From Mesorhizobium sp. GbtcB19 (GTDB taxonomy: Bacteria > Pseudomonadota > Alphaproteobacteria > Rhizobiales > Rhizobiaceae), in the NCBI RefSeq assembly GCF_019091085.1, contig NZ_JAGXJY010000021.1:29633-93632 (forward strand): a DNA stretch of 64,000 bases, written 5' to 3'. The notes below the pieces were generated by a model. It did no database searches. It had not been told where the DNA came from and worked only from the letters and a program-made list of their open reading frames with translations. Positions within the stretch are counted from its first letter, which is position 1, and each line of letters begins with the position of its first letter. Both the position numbers and the translations under genes were made by a program. Positions 54,569 to 62,778 of the stretch are shown here, in pieces.

Positions 54569-56236
54569 TCAGTTGAACGGCGTGATGGTGAAGCCTGCCC
54601 GATACTCGGCAAGGTGCTTCTCGCGGTCCGCCGGCGACATGCCGCGAAGCGCCTTGAGCGGCGATCCGAGGACGTTGCCGCGCACGTCGTCGAGCGTCCA
54701 CTGCTCGTCGGCGCCGAAGCGCAGATGCGGCTGCGGGATCAGCGTCTTGCCGTCGGAACGGACGAAGTTGAGGTCCTTGATCGCGTCGGCGAGATCCCAG
54801 CCGTCATAGAGCGTCTCCCATTCGCGCTTGCCGCTGAAGCGGCCCATCGCGGGCGTCGGGCGGCCCTGATACTCGTCGGCGAAGGCTTCGACGGCGGTCC
54901 AGCGGTCGAGCTCGTGGGCGAAGGTGTGCAGCTGCCCGTCGATCTCGTCGACCACCATGTCCTCGCGGATCAGGCAGGGCACCAGGCAGGACCAGCAGCG
55001 GTGCGGATAGACGTAACCGACATCGCTGTTGAACAGCAGCACCTTCTCGCCCTTGTGGCTGAGCTTGGCGTACCATTTCCAGAAATCGCCGAACTCGGCG
55101 TACCAGCCCGGATATTTGTGCTCGAACCACTCGAAGTCCTTGTCGGTCTGCGCCTCGATGCGCCAGAAGTTGACCGGCCAGCCGACGGCGAAGAACTGGC
55201 CGACCTTGTGGACGTAGTTCTTCTTGGTGATGCGCTCCCACGCGGCCTGGACGTCGTCGTGATGGACCTTGATGCCGTACTTCTCGAGCGGCAGCATGTA
55301 GGTGCGATAATAGTCCTCGTAGATCCAGCGGTGCCACATCTCCGCGTAGGACTCCTTGTTCTTGTCGCGGTTGGTGGTGCCGTATTCGATGAAGGTGCCG
55401 ATGGCGGCGTCGACGATGGCGTGGTTCTGCCAGAAGGCGTAGCGCAGGTCGCGCTCGAGGAGCAGGTGGTTCTCCGGCTCCTTCAGCGCGGCCATCAGCA
55501 GCGAGTGGCCGTTGCCGATGTGACGGCTCTCGTCGGACTGCACCGACAGGAACACGGTCGGCAGCGCATAGTCACCGTTGCGGGCGGCTTCCGAGGGCAT
55601 GGCGACGAAAAGCGTGTTGGTGAACGCGGTCTCGGCGACGACGGTCAGGTACATGCAGGCAGCCGTCATCGTATCGCCGGTGATGAAGCCTTCGCCGAAC
55701 TGGCGGCCGATCGTGGTCGCGTAGCACTTGCCGAAGGCTTCCTCGGTGATGTCGAAGCCGGCCGGGTCGATGTAGTTCTCCATGTACCACTTCTTCAGAT
55801 TCATCTGGATGGTGGAGTGGCGGAACTCGTCGACCATCTGCATGGTGAAGCCGGTCCTGAGGTCCTCGCCGGGCGCCAGCCGCGCCACCATCGCCATCGA
55901 GCGGGCGGCGGAAATTTCCGGGAAGGGAATGATGGCGAGGAAGAGCTTCATCCACTCCACCCAGCGCGGCTCGACATTGCGGAACATGTCGCCGCGCAGC
56001 GCCGCGTCGAGCGCGCCGTAGACGCGATTGTCCTTTTCCTCCTGCATGGGGAAATAGGAGCGCAGCACCTGCTTCATCGGATCGCGCGGCGCCTTGGCGA
56101 TCTTGTAGTCGGTTGGAAACGTCATCGCTTCCTGGACATAGGTCGGGTTCCAACCGAGGTCGGAAATCTTCTTGGTCGCCTCGCCCACGGAAATACCGCG
56201 CTGCGAGGTAATCTTGTTAAGTGTCAACGACGACAT
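54569..56236 (-). CDS. mimA: Propane-type soluble di-iron monooxygenase, hydroxylase large (alpha) subunit
   Basis: 555 residues. All six iron ligands of soluble di-iron monooxygenases are present: E107 (FPEISAA), E137 and H140 (DEFRH), E202 (AETAF), and E236 and H239 (DESRH). This is the catalytic subunit that inserts O2-derived oxygen into short alkanes; the group-5 (propane/methane-type Mim/Prm) assignment follows from the A-B-C-D gene order and the accompanying genes. The start at 56236 has GGAGG nine bases upstream; ATG 56242 is possible. It is first of a nine-gene operon, with a leader of about 284 bases below a sigma-54 promoter. Propane is the likeliest substrate; acetone, methane or phenol have been reported for relatives. 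Confidence 0.95.
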   Translation of the reverse strand: MSSLTLNKITSQRGISVGEATKKISDLGWNPTYVQEAMTFPTDYKIAKAPRDPMKQVLRSYFPMQEEKDNRVYGALDAALRGDMFRNVEPRWVEWMKLFLAIIPFPEISAARSMAMVARLAPGEDLRTGFTMQMVDEFRHSTIQMNLKKWYMENYIDPAGFDITEEAFGKCYATTIGRQFGEGFITGDTMTAACMYLTVVAETAFTNTLFVAMPSEAARNGDYALPTVFLSVQSDESRHIGNGHSLLMAALKEPENHLLLERDLRYAFWQNHAIVDAAIGTFIEYGTTNRDKNKESYAEMWHRWIYEDYYRTYMLPLEKYGIKVHHDDVQAAWERITKKNYVHKVGQFFAVGWPVNFWRIEAQTDKDFEWFEHKYPGWYAEFGDFWKWYAKLSHKGEKVLLFNSDVGYVYPHRCWSCLVPCLIREDMVVDEIDGQLHTFAHELDRWTAVEAFADEYQGRPTPAMGRFSGKREWETLYDGWDLADAIKDLNFVRSDGKTLIPQPHLRFGADEQWTLDDVRGNVLGSPLKALRGMSPADREKHLAEYRAGFTITPFN

Positions 56237-56530
56237 CGTCATAAGCCTCCACCAGGTTGAGCCGTGGATCCCTCGATCCAGGCATGGGACGGCACACAAA
56301 TGCCGCCAGTGAGTTGGCGAACGGCACGACAAAGGGTTGCGCCTTCAGGCGCGACACAGGGTCCGGCCATTCAAGTGGATCGCGGCAAAGGTGTTCGGGG
56401 GCCTGCGGGACTGCGACACGCCACTCGCATTCCGCGATGGGCGTATCGAAGCGTATCCTGCTGCTTCCTCCGGTCCTTCGTTCTTTTGGCACCGCGTCAG
56501 AGCGCGATGGGCTTCTTATGCCAATGGTGA

Positions 56531-56547
56531 AGCAAGCGCCGTGCCAA
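56531..56547 (-). promoter_or_regulatory. Sigma-54 (-24/-12) promoter of the mim operon
   Basis: On the minus strand TTGGCACGGCGCTTGCT fits the consensus TGGCAC-N5-TTGCW exactly, with the -24 GG at 56545-56544 and the -12 GC at 56533-56532. A start site is expected near 56520. The MimR-type activator gene at the far end of the operon supplies the needed enhancer-binding protein. Confidence 0.88.
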
Positions 56548-56617
56548 GTTGAAATTGGTGGCTGCGATCAGCGTCTGGGCCGAGACCGTAACCAGATCCG
56601 TCCGGCGAAACCCGAGT

Positions 56618-56709
56618 AACTGTAACGATATTTTACAGTTGTATATTACATATGTAATATTTGAGCATATTCTTGTGCATTGCGATATATTGTTAGCAAT
56701 TGCAATATA
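56618..56709. promoter_or_regulatory. Three palindromes, probable MimR enhancer (upstream activating) sites
   Basis: (1) 56618-56640: AACTGTAA, 7-base spacer, TTACAGTT. (2) 56643-56660: perfect 18-bp palindrome ATATTACATATGTAATAT. (3) 56686-56709: TATATTG, 10-base spacer, CAATATA, enclosing GCAATTGC. They lie about 98-189 bases upstream of the predicted sigma-54 start, the normal range for enhancer sites. The region is AT-rich against a GC-rich background. Confidence 0.7.
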
Positions 56710-56794
56710 AATAAAACACATGACCTCTATTCATTTCGGTCATTTCATACATTATTTGAGGACGGATCGCAGGCAGGAGGCAGTGCCGAGAAAT

Positions 56795-57253
56795 ATGATG
56801 CCGAGCGACAATGACACCCCGGACCTTCCCCAGCCCAACCAGCCGGACGACGTGAGCGCCGAACTCGTCAGGCTGATGCCGCGCGATCTGGTTTTTGTCA
56901 TGCGTTTCATGGGCGAGAGCCAGCACCGCCTGCAGGGCCACTTCCAGAATTTCATTCGGGCCGAACTTGCCGCCCGCGGCGTGACCGCCGAAACGCATCC
57001 GATGATCCATCTGTTCATCGAGAGCCACGCGATCCTGTTGCGCGACTTCGTGTTTTCCGGCGTTTCGCTGTCGCGCCAGTTTCGCGTTGAAGAGATCGAG
57101 CGCCTCACCGGCGACACGACATCCATGATCCGCGTCGACATCTGGGACCAGTTGAAGAGCCACATCGAGACAGCCGAAAAGCAGTTCCACGCGCAGGCCG
57201 GCGGTCTCTCAGGCTTGCTGTCGGCATTCGAAAAGCCCGTGGAGGGACAGTGA
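56795..57253 (+). CDS. Hypothetical helical protein, first gene of a four-gene operon
   Basis: 152 residues from the ATG at 56795. The start is uncertain: GGAGG ends 14 bases upstream, and GTG 56783 and ATG 56720 are also in frame. I recognise no family. After a Pro/Asp-rich N-terminus the protein is predicted helical by eye (LVRLMPRDLVFVMRFMGESQHRLQGHF, then ETHPMIHLFIESHAILLRDFVF), and the C-terminal third is polar and helical. No signal peptide or membrane span is seen. It is divergent from mimA, and its stop overlaps the start of the next gene (TGATG). Regulation with the monooxygenase is possible because they share the palindrome region. Confidence 0.65.
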   Translation: MMPSDNDTPDLPQPNQPDDVSAELVRLMPRDLVFVMRFMGESQHRLQGHFQNFIRAELAARGVTAETHPMIHLFIESHAILLRDFVFSGVSLSRQFRVEEIERLTGDTTSMIRVDIWDQLKSHIETAEKQFHAQAGGLSGLLSAFEKPVEGQ

Positions 57254-57597
57254 TGGGCGGCTCGGGAAAAGGACAAGTCGCTGCTTTCGCCGCGCTGGCC
57301 AGTCGCCGGTTAGCCCTTGTCGCCGACGTCTCGGCGCACACGGCCGAAGCACTGCGGCTCAATCAGAAGCTTGCCGGCATCGAAATGGAAGTGCTGCGCC
57401 TGCAGCTCGAAATCGGCAGAACCGGCGCCGGCATCCAACTGGTGCAGGATTTGCATGACGCTGAACAGAGCGCCGCGGCCGCGAGGGATGCATGCAAGAA
57501 GAGCGAGGAACGCATCATGGCAATCGAGGGTGAGATCGCAGATGTCGACCGCGCGCTTTCGAAGGCAACCAGCGGCAGTGAGGGAGAGGCGCCGTGA
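57253..57597 (+). CDS. Hypothetical coiled-coil protein, second gene of the four-gene operon
   Basis: 114 residues from the ATG at 57253, overlapping the previous stop. The sequence is almost wholly helical with heptad-like hydrophobics (ALRLNQKLAGIEMEVLRLQLEIG, then AARDACKKSEERIMAIEGEIADVDRAL), so it is probably a coiled coil. The first 20 residues are Gly/Ala-rich. There are no catalytic motifs and no membrane span. Its stop overlaps the GTG start of the WD40-like gene (GTGA). The tight coupling suggests that these proteins form one complex; nothing indicates what it does. Confidence 0.65.
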   Translation: MGGSGKGQVAAFAALASRRLALVADVSAHTAEALRLNQKLAGIEMEVLRLQLEIGRTGAGIQLVQDLHDAEQSAAAARDACKKSEERIMAIEGEIADVDRALSKATSGSEGEAP

Positions 57598-58721
57598 ACC
57601 AGCAAGCAACACAGAACCTGAGCCCGTTCGAGCTGCTGGCGCGAAGCTGGCAGCGACCGGCGACGGTCGCTGCCGCCTGTTTCAGCGCCGATGGCTCTGC
57701 CGTCGCGTTCACCTCTATCGATGGAGCCGTCGCCATCGCGCCGGTTAATGATCAGGAGCCGCCGGAATCGAGGATCAGGGTCAGTGGCGACCTCGGACAA
57801 ACGACGATCCGACCGCGCCAGAAGCCCCCGGCTCCGCTGGTCGCCACCTCAACTCTGGGAGATGGTGACGTGCCGATCACGAGCTATCTTGGCTCCGGCT
57901 TCCTTGTCGGTATGGCGACCGGCCAGGCGATGCGCCTGGCGGCGGACGGTGAAGTCACCGAGACAGGTATCAACATTGAGGGACCGGTCGTCGCTATCGA
58001 TCATCACGCCGCGACAGCCAAGACCGCCATCAGCAATGGACATGATGTCTTCATATCCCGTGCCCATGAGGATGTGGCGAAGCTGCAGCAGGCAGCGTCC
58101 TCATCGACGCATGCCATTGCTTTCTCGCGGGATGGGAAACGACTTGCCTTCGATTCCGGCAAGGGAGTGTCGATCTGGACGGTCGATGGCGATCTCGCGC
58201 CGATACGCGAATTTTCGACGCCGGCAGGCCCGACGTCGCTCCACTGGAACAGCGACGGTTCATGGCTGGCATGCGGACTCGAGACCGGAGGCTTTGTCCT
58301 TGCCAGCCTGGCAGATGGTCAATCGGGTGTCGTCGGAGGATTCCCTTCGCCGGTCCGGACGGTGTGCTGGAGCCAGCCAGTGAATGCGCTGTTTGCATCG
58401 GGCGCTTTCCGCATCGCCGGCTGGTCGATGGCTGCTCCGCCGCTTCGTGATGCGGCTGCCGGCGCGCTGGAGACAGGTCGCTCCGGGCTGGTTCCAGTCG
58501 AGACAGTGGCTGCGCACCCGAAGAGGAAAATCATTGCCGCCGGCTACGCCAACGGCCGTATCACCGTTGCCCATATCGGATCGCGGGACGAACTGGTCGT
58601 GAAGCTCTCCGGCAGCACGATCACCGCGCTGGCCTGGTCCGGCGACGGGCAGCATCTGGCTGCGGGCATGGCTGACGGTACCGCCGCGATCATCACCTTC
58701 CCGGCGCTGCTTTTCAAATAG
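57594..58721 (+). CDS. WD40-like beta-propeller protein, third gene of the four-gene operon
   Basis: 375 residues with a GTG start coupled to the previous stop. Repeated beta-propeller strands can be seen: AACFSADGSAVAFTSIDGAVAI, HAIAFSRDGKRLAFDSGKGVSIW, TSLHWNSDGSWLACGLETGGFVL, RTVCWSQPVNALFASGAFRIAGW and TALAWSGDGQHLAAGMADGTAAI. Five or more blades are recognisable at roughly 45-residue spacing, which suggests a seven-bladed propeller. There is no signal peptide, so the protein is cytoplasmic. WD40 proteins scaffold complexes; here the partners would be the two small helical proteins upstream and the 57-residue protein downstream. Confidence 0.75.
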   Translation: MNQQATQNLSPFELLARSWQRPATVAAACFSADGSAVAFTSIDGAVAIAPVNDQEPPESRIRVSGDLGQTTIRPRQKPPAPLVATSTLGDGDVPITSYLGSGFLVGMATGQAMRLAADGEVTETGINIEGPVVAIDHHAATAKTAISNGHDVFISRAHEDVAKLQQAASSSTHAIAFSRDGKRLAFDSGKGVSIWTVDGDLAPIREFSTPAGPTSLHWNSDGSWLACGLETGGFVLASLADGQSGVVGGFPSPVRTVCWSQPVNALFASGAFRIAGWSMAAPPLRDAAAGALETGRSGLVPVETVAAHPKRKIIAAGYANGRITVAHIGSRDELVVKLSGSTITALAWSGDGQHLAAGMADGTAAIITFPALLFK

Positions 58722-58752
58722 CAGCGGCGATCCGCATCAACAGGAGGATGGA

Positions 58753-58926
58753 ATGCAAACCGAACTTACAGCCGAGGAAAAGAGCAAGGACGAATTTTTC
58801 GAGCGCCTCGCCAAATTGTCGGAAGAGATGGTGGCCAGGCACGGCAAGGACTTCAGCATGGGAGCGTTGGTGTTGGCTGCACGGTGGATTGCCGAAAACC
58901 GAGCGGGTTCTCTGAAGACGAATTGA
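58753..58926 (+). CDS. Small hypothetical protein (57 aa), fourth gene of the operon
   Basis: A short gene with a strong AGGAGG ribosome site five bases before the ATG at 58753, 31 bases after the WD40 stop. The translation begins MQTELTAEEKSKDEFFERLAKLS and continues EEMVARHGKDFSMGALVLAARWIAENR, an amphipathic all-helical protein with an acidic N-terminal half. The codon use is like that of its neighbours. I recognise no family. Position and spacing support its membership in the operon. Confidence 0.65.
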   Translation: MQTELTAEEKSKDEFFERLAKLSEEMVARHGKDFSMGALVLAARWIAENRAGSLKTN

Positions 58927-58982
58927 ATGCCGAGGCTTTCCGCGCCGGACCAGGGATTGCCGGTCCATTTCCGACTTAACCA

Positions 58983-59690
58983 CTATCCGGCAACAATAAT
59001 ATTTAGTGTAGAGCATGGAACCTCGCCGGCATGTGCGAGGTGCGTTCCGTCATCCAATATCCAATGACTGGCGTGCCATGTCCTACAATCGTAGAACCCA
59101 CGATATGTATTGCCTTTATCCGGCTCCAGGCGGACTTCGTTGAAGGGTATGCCTAAGCCTCTCCCGTCGCATTTGGATATCGCTTCCTTGAGCGTCCAGG
59201 CCGTGAAGAATCGAGAAATGTCCGTCCCGGCAGCTGCGGGATGGAATCGATCGTTCGGGTGAGCGTACAGATCGGGGGAAATTTGTGCCTTGCCCGGCAA
59301 GGCCTGCTCAACATCGATACCCACCGGTCCGTCTAGCGAGACAATTATGGCAACCCAATCGCCGCTATGGGATAAGTTAAAGTGGCAAGACCCATCTGAC
59401 AGAAGCGGCTTGTTTCCTTCGCCGTCCACGAACGTAATATCTCTGGCGCACCTGCCGAGTATCTGCCCCAGGATCACCCTGAGCAGGCTGTGAGCGGTTA
59501 GATAACGATCGAAATCTTCTTTTCTACGAAATCTGCAAAGTCGTTCTTGCTCGCCCCGGCTAAGTATTTGCCGATCGAGCTGCTTTGCGAGCGAACACGG
59601 AGCGACAATGCAACATTGCCGACCAGGCGGCAGATTTTTTAGATGCATTTCCTCCAAGGGCAAAACAATCGAGGGCGACATGGATGTCAT
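58983..59690 (-). CDS. 4'-phosphopantetheinyl transferase, Sfp type
   Basis: 235 residues. The Sfp-family signatures are VGIDVEQ (magnesium-binding aspartate and glutamate) and FTAWTLKEAISKCDGRGL (the WxxKEAxxK motif). The helix RRKEDFDRYLTAHSLLRVIL lies upstream as expected. It transfers the phosphopantetheine arm from CoA to carrier domains, here most likely the PCP of the NRPS at the window's right edge. It is on the same strand as the luciferase-like monooxygenase, ABC exporter and NRPS genes and is the last of that block. Confidence 0.92.
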   Translation of the reverse strand: MTSMSPSIVLPLEEMHLKNLPPGRQCCIVAPCSLAKQLDRQILSRGEQERLCRFRRKEDFDRYLTAHSLLRVILGQILGRCARDITFVDGEGNKPLLSDGSCHFNLSHSGDWVAIIVSLDGPVGIDVEQALPGKAQISPDLYAHPNDRFHPAAAGTDISRFFTAWTLKEAISKCDGRGLGIPFNEVRLEPDKGNTYRGFYDCRTWHASHWILDDGTHLAHAGEVPCSTLNIIVAG

Positions 59691-59754
59691 ATCCGTTCAC
59701 CCCAAGGCTGGCGCCGAGCCTGGAACCATCGACCCATCCGCATCTGCCGGCAGG

Positions 59755-60795
59755 TCATCGAGTGCCGCGAACAAACGCTTCCTCGGCGATAGTGAAGACG
59801 CTCTGGATTTCAAAAGCGTCCTCGTCGGTGGGCGGATCATCCACAAGAAATGTGCGCAGGCCCATTTTGAAGTAACCGATCAGCTCGCGCGCGATATCCT
59901 CCCGTGCGCCAACCAGGAACGGGCAAGACGCCTGGCCATTCTTGTAGGGCCCCAACCAATAGGGATGGCCCTCGGGAACGCTCACCTCCGATCCCAATTC
60001 CTTGACCCAGACGGAATCGGATACCCGGGTGTAATATTCCCGCATTTCCCTCCCCAGCTCATCATCGGGATACCTGCTGCGCGCGACGGCCCAGGCGTCT
60101 TCGGCCGTGCCGCGCGAGACGATGCCAAGTCGCGTCCCGTATTGAATCCCTTCCGGACGTGTCACCCTGTCATAGTGCTGCGCCGGGCGAAGATACTCGA
60201 TCGCGCGCGCGCCCAAGCGCTTGGCAACAGCCATGCCTGCTGGTGACGACCCGGAGACGGTAAAGATAGGGGCGCATTCGGGCCCCACCCCAGCGGCAAG
60301 CCTCAGATGAAGCCCGCTGACCTGATAGTGCGCACCATGATATGTGAGCGGCCGACCCGTGCTCAGCAGCTTGCGAACAATCTCTCCGTACTCCCCGACG
60401 CGCTCGTATCGCTGATCATGACTTTTTGAATCGCAGAACGCCTCCAGGTCATGCGGAAAGCCTCCCGAGATGAAATTCAGGTGCACCGGACGATCGTAGG
60501 TCAGCGAGAGAGACGTCACCAACTTCGCGACCGTGAACGGGTGCGTATACAGAGGCTGGACGGCGACGAGCGGCGATATTTTCTTCGTAAAACTCATAAG
60601 GTGGTTGGCCGCCAACCAGGGATCGAACTGTTGATGATCCGAATATACCAGCATGGCCGAGAAACCATGGCGCTCGGATCGCATGGCGGACGTCTTTATG
60701 CTTTCCATATATTCTTGACCAGGCATGCCATCGTCGAAGGCTGGACAGGCACCGATTATCGTGAGTTCGGATAGCGCCATTGCATCTTCTTTCAT
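59755..60795 (-). CDS. Luciferase-like FMN-dependent monooxygenase (LLM family)
   Basis: 346 residues. It is a TIM-barrel flavin monooxygenase of the bacterial-luciferase/alkanesulfonate type. Family segments are GFSAMLVYSDHQQFDPWLAANHLM, VAVQPLYTHPFTVAKLVTSLSLTYDRPVHLNFISGG and PIFTVSGSSPAGMAVAKRLGA. MALSEL five codons later is an alternative start. In NRPS loci such enzymes often hydroxylate an amino-acid side chain or the finished peptide using reduced FMN supplied by a separate reductase. No flavin reductase is visible in the window. It lies between the PPTase and the ABC exporter genes on the same strand. Confidence 0.9.
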   Translation of the reverse strand: MKEDAMALSELTIIGACPAFDDGMPGQEYMESIKTSAMRSERHGFSAMLVYSDHQQFDPWLAANHLMSFTKKISPLVAVQPLYTHPFTVAKLVTSLSLTYDRPVHLNFISGGFPHDLEAFCDSKSHDQRYERVGEYGEIVRKLLSTGRPLTYHGAHYQVSGLHLRLAAGVGPECAPIFTVSGSSPAGMAVAKRLGARAIEYLRPAQHYDRVTRPEGIQYGTRLGIVSRGTAEDAWAVARSRYPDDELGREMREYYTRVSDSVWVKELGSEVSVPEGHPYWLGPYKNGQASCPFLVGAREDIARELIGYFKMGLRTFLVDDPPTDEDAFEIQSVFTIAEEAFVRGTR

Positions 60796-60872
60796 AAGTG
60801 ACCGGTGTGATTTCTAATTTCCGCGGGTCAACAACTACGATCTCGGTTTGATCTATATCGCTTCCATATTCG

Positions 60873-62738
60873 TCATAGAGCCTGTCTCTCGAACAGCTGC
60901 CGGTATACGCCATGATCGCGCATGATCAGCTGGTCGTGCGTGCCTTCCTCGACGATCTTTCCTTTATCGAAGACAAGAAGACGGTCGAGCGCTTGAACGG
61001 TCGATAGCCTATGCGCGATTATGAAGGTGGTGCGGCCGATCATTAAGCGGTCCATTGCCGTTCGGATCATCAGCTCCGAATTGGAATCGAGGCTCGACGT
61101 TGCCTCGTCCATGATCAAAATCGAGGCATTTGCCAGAAACGCACGGGCGATCGCGACGCGCTGGCGCTCTCCACCGGACAGCTTTACGCCCCGCTCTCCG
61201 ACCACCATGCTGTAGCCCTTCGGAAGGTTCGCGATAAAGTCGTGCGCATTGGCAAGGCGTGCCGCCTGCTCGATCTCCGACATCGTCGCGTTGGGCCGGG
61301 CATAGGCGATATTTTCCGCGATCGAGCGATGAAACAGGATCGGCTCCTGCGGAACGATGGCAATCTGTTGCCGCAGCGAAACCTGGGTCGCCTTGGCAAT
61401 GTCCTGGCCGTCGATGAGGATCGCTCCTGCGTCCACATCGTAGAGCCGCTGCAGCAGCTTGATGAATGTCGTCTTGCCTGCCCCGGATGGTCCGACCAAG
61501 CCAATGCGCTCGTTCGAACGGATCGACACCGAGAAGTCGCTGAAAAGAGGCTCGTGGTGGCTGGTATACTGAAACGTCACACGATCAAAAATGACCGAAG
61601 GGTTTGCGATCCTGATTTCGGCGGCGTCGCGATGGTCGGAAATGCCGAGCGGCTTGCTGGCGATTTCGGCAAGCTCCTCCATGTCGTTGACCGTGCGCTG
61701 CAGATTGTGCAATTCGCGGCTGACCTGTCGAAGGTAGCCCTCCAACAGGAAGAACGCCGTCAGGACAAATGTGAGATCACCGGCCGTCGCCTGCCCGTAG
61801 ATCCATAGCCCCAGCGCCAACACCAGGACCGATATTTTCAACAAAAGCAGGGCCGTGCCCTGGGTGACGCCGGCAATGGCGACCCGCATCCAGGTACGAA
61901 ACGTGCGTTTGCGCCACTTCTTCAGGACCGCGCCCAGCCGTTCGTCCTCGCGCAACTCGGCGGCAAAGCTTTTTACGATGGCATTGCAGCTTACGGTGTC
62001 GGCCAGCGCGCCCCCGAGTTTCGAATCCCACGCATTCGAAAGGCTGGCCGCTGGTGCGACAAACGCGAGCGAGAACCATCCGGCGAGAACAATAAACAAG
62101 GCTGAACCCAAGGCGATGGCGATGCCCAGCACCGGCCACAGGACGCCGAACACCAGCGTCGTGCCGACCAGCACCACCAGTGTCGGAAACAGAGAAATCA
62201 GGACCGTGTCGCCGAATGCGTCGAGGGCCCACACGGCGCGCGTAATCTTGCGCACGGTGGAGCCGACGAAATTGGTGTCATGCCAGTCCGTCGAGAGACG
62301 CTGAACTTTGTAGATCGCGTCGGAGGCCATGGCCGTCATCGTCTTCAGCGAAAGCAGCGATATACCGGCAAACGCTATTTGCCTGAGTAACAAGCTCGAA
62401 AGTCCAAGAGCCGCGAAAATAACCAACGCGCTTATTGCGCGGCCCTGTGAGAGGGAGCCGTTTTGCGCGCCGGCAGACATCGCATCCACCAGCCGGCCGG
62501 CAAACAACGGCATCAACACATCAGCGACAGATGCCAGTGTCGTCACGACGAAAATGAACGTCACGTGCCATATTTGCTTGCGCCAATAAATGCCGACGAA
62601 GGAGAATACCTTCGCAAAAGTATTGCGGTGCACATCGAAACGAAACCCGGTCACGGCCTGCATGGGCGCGATGCGCCCATCCCCCAGACTGGTTGCGCCG
62701 CAGAACACGGCGGGCTCCAGCCGTGGATCAAATGCCAT
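60873..62738 (-). CDS. ABC exporter, fused membrane and ATPase domains
   Basis: 621 residues with an N-terminal six-span exporter domain (IWHVTFIFVVTTLASVADVLMPLFAGRLVDAM is the first span pair) and a C-terminal ATPase. The ATPase has Walker A GPSGAGKTTFIKLL, Q-loop IVPQEPILF, signature LSGGERQRVAIARAFL, Walker B ILIMDEATSSLD and switch IIAHRLST. It is a type-IV (MsbA-like) half-transporter expected to homodimerise. The ATG at 62738 has no good ribosome site; MQAVTGF at 62663 is an alternative. It starts 41 bases after the NRPS stop and probably exports the peptide product or its precursor. Confidence 0.92.
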   Translation of the reverse strand: MAFDPRLEPAVFCGATSLGDGRIAPMQAVTGFRFDVHRNTFAKVFSFVGIYWRKQIWHVTFIFVVTTLASVADVLMPLFAGRLVDAMSAGAQNGSLSQGRAISALVIFAALGLSSLLLRQIAFAGISLLSLKTMTAMASDAIYKVQRLSTDWHDTNFVGSTVRKITRAVWALDAFGDTVLISLFPTLVVLVGTTLVFGVLWPVLGIAIALGSALFIVLAGWFSLAFVAPAASLSNAWDSKLGGALADTVSCNAIVKSFAAELREDERLGAVLKKWRKRTFRTWMRVAIAGVTQGTALLLLKISVLVLALGLWIYGQATAGDLTFVLTAFFLLEGYLRQVSRELHNLQRTVNDMEELAEIASKPLGISDHRDAAEIRIANPSVIFDRVTFQYTSHHEPLFSDFSVSIRSNERIGLVGPSGAGKTTFIKLLQRLYDVDAGAILIDGQDIAKATQVSLRQQIAIVPQEPILFHRSIAENIAYARPNATMSEIEQAARLANAHDFIANLPKGYSMVVGERGVKLSGGERQRVAIARAFLANASILIMDEATSSLDSNSELMIRTAMDRLMIGRTTFIIAHRLSTVQALDRLLVFDKGKIVEEGTHDQLIMRDHGVYRQLFERQAL

Positions 62739-62778
62739 CGGATGCGCGGCCGGATCGCCGTTCGGTCTTCGAACACTC

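Noticed and set aside
54614..56260. Plus-strand open frame of about 548 codons
   Set aside because: Entirely antisense to mimA, whose iron ligands and ribosome site are certain.
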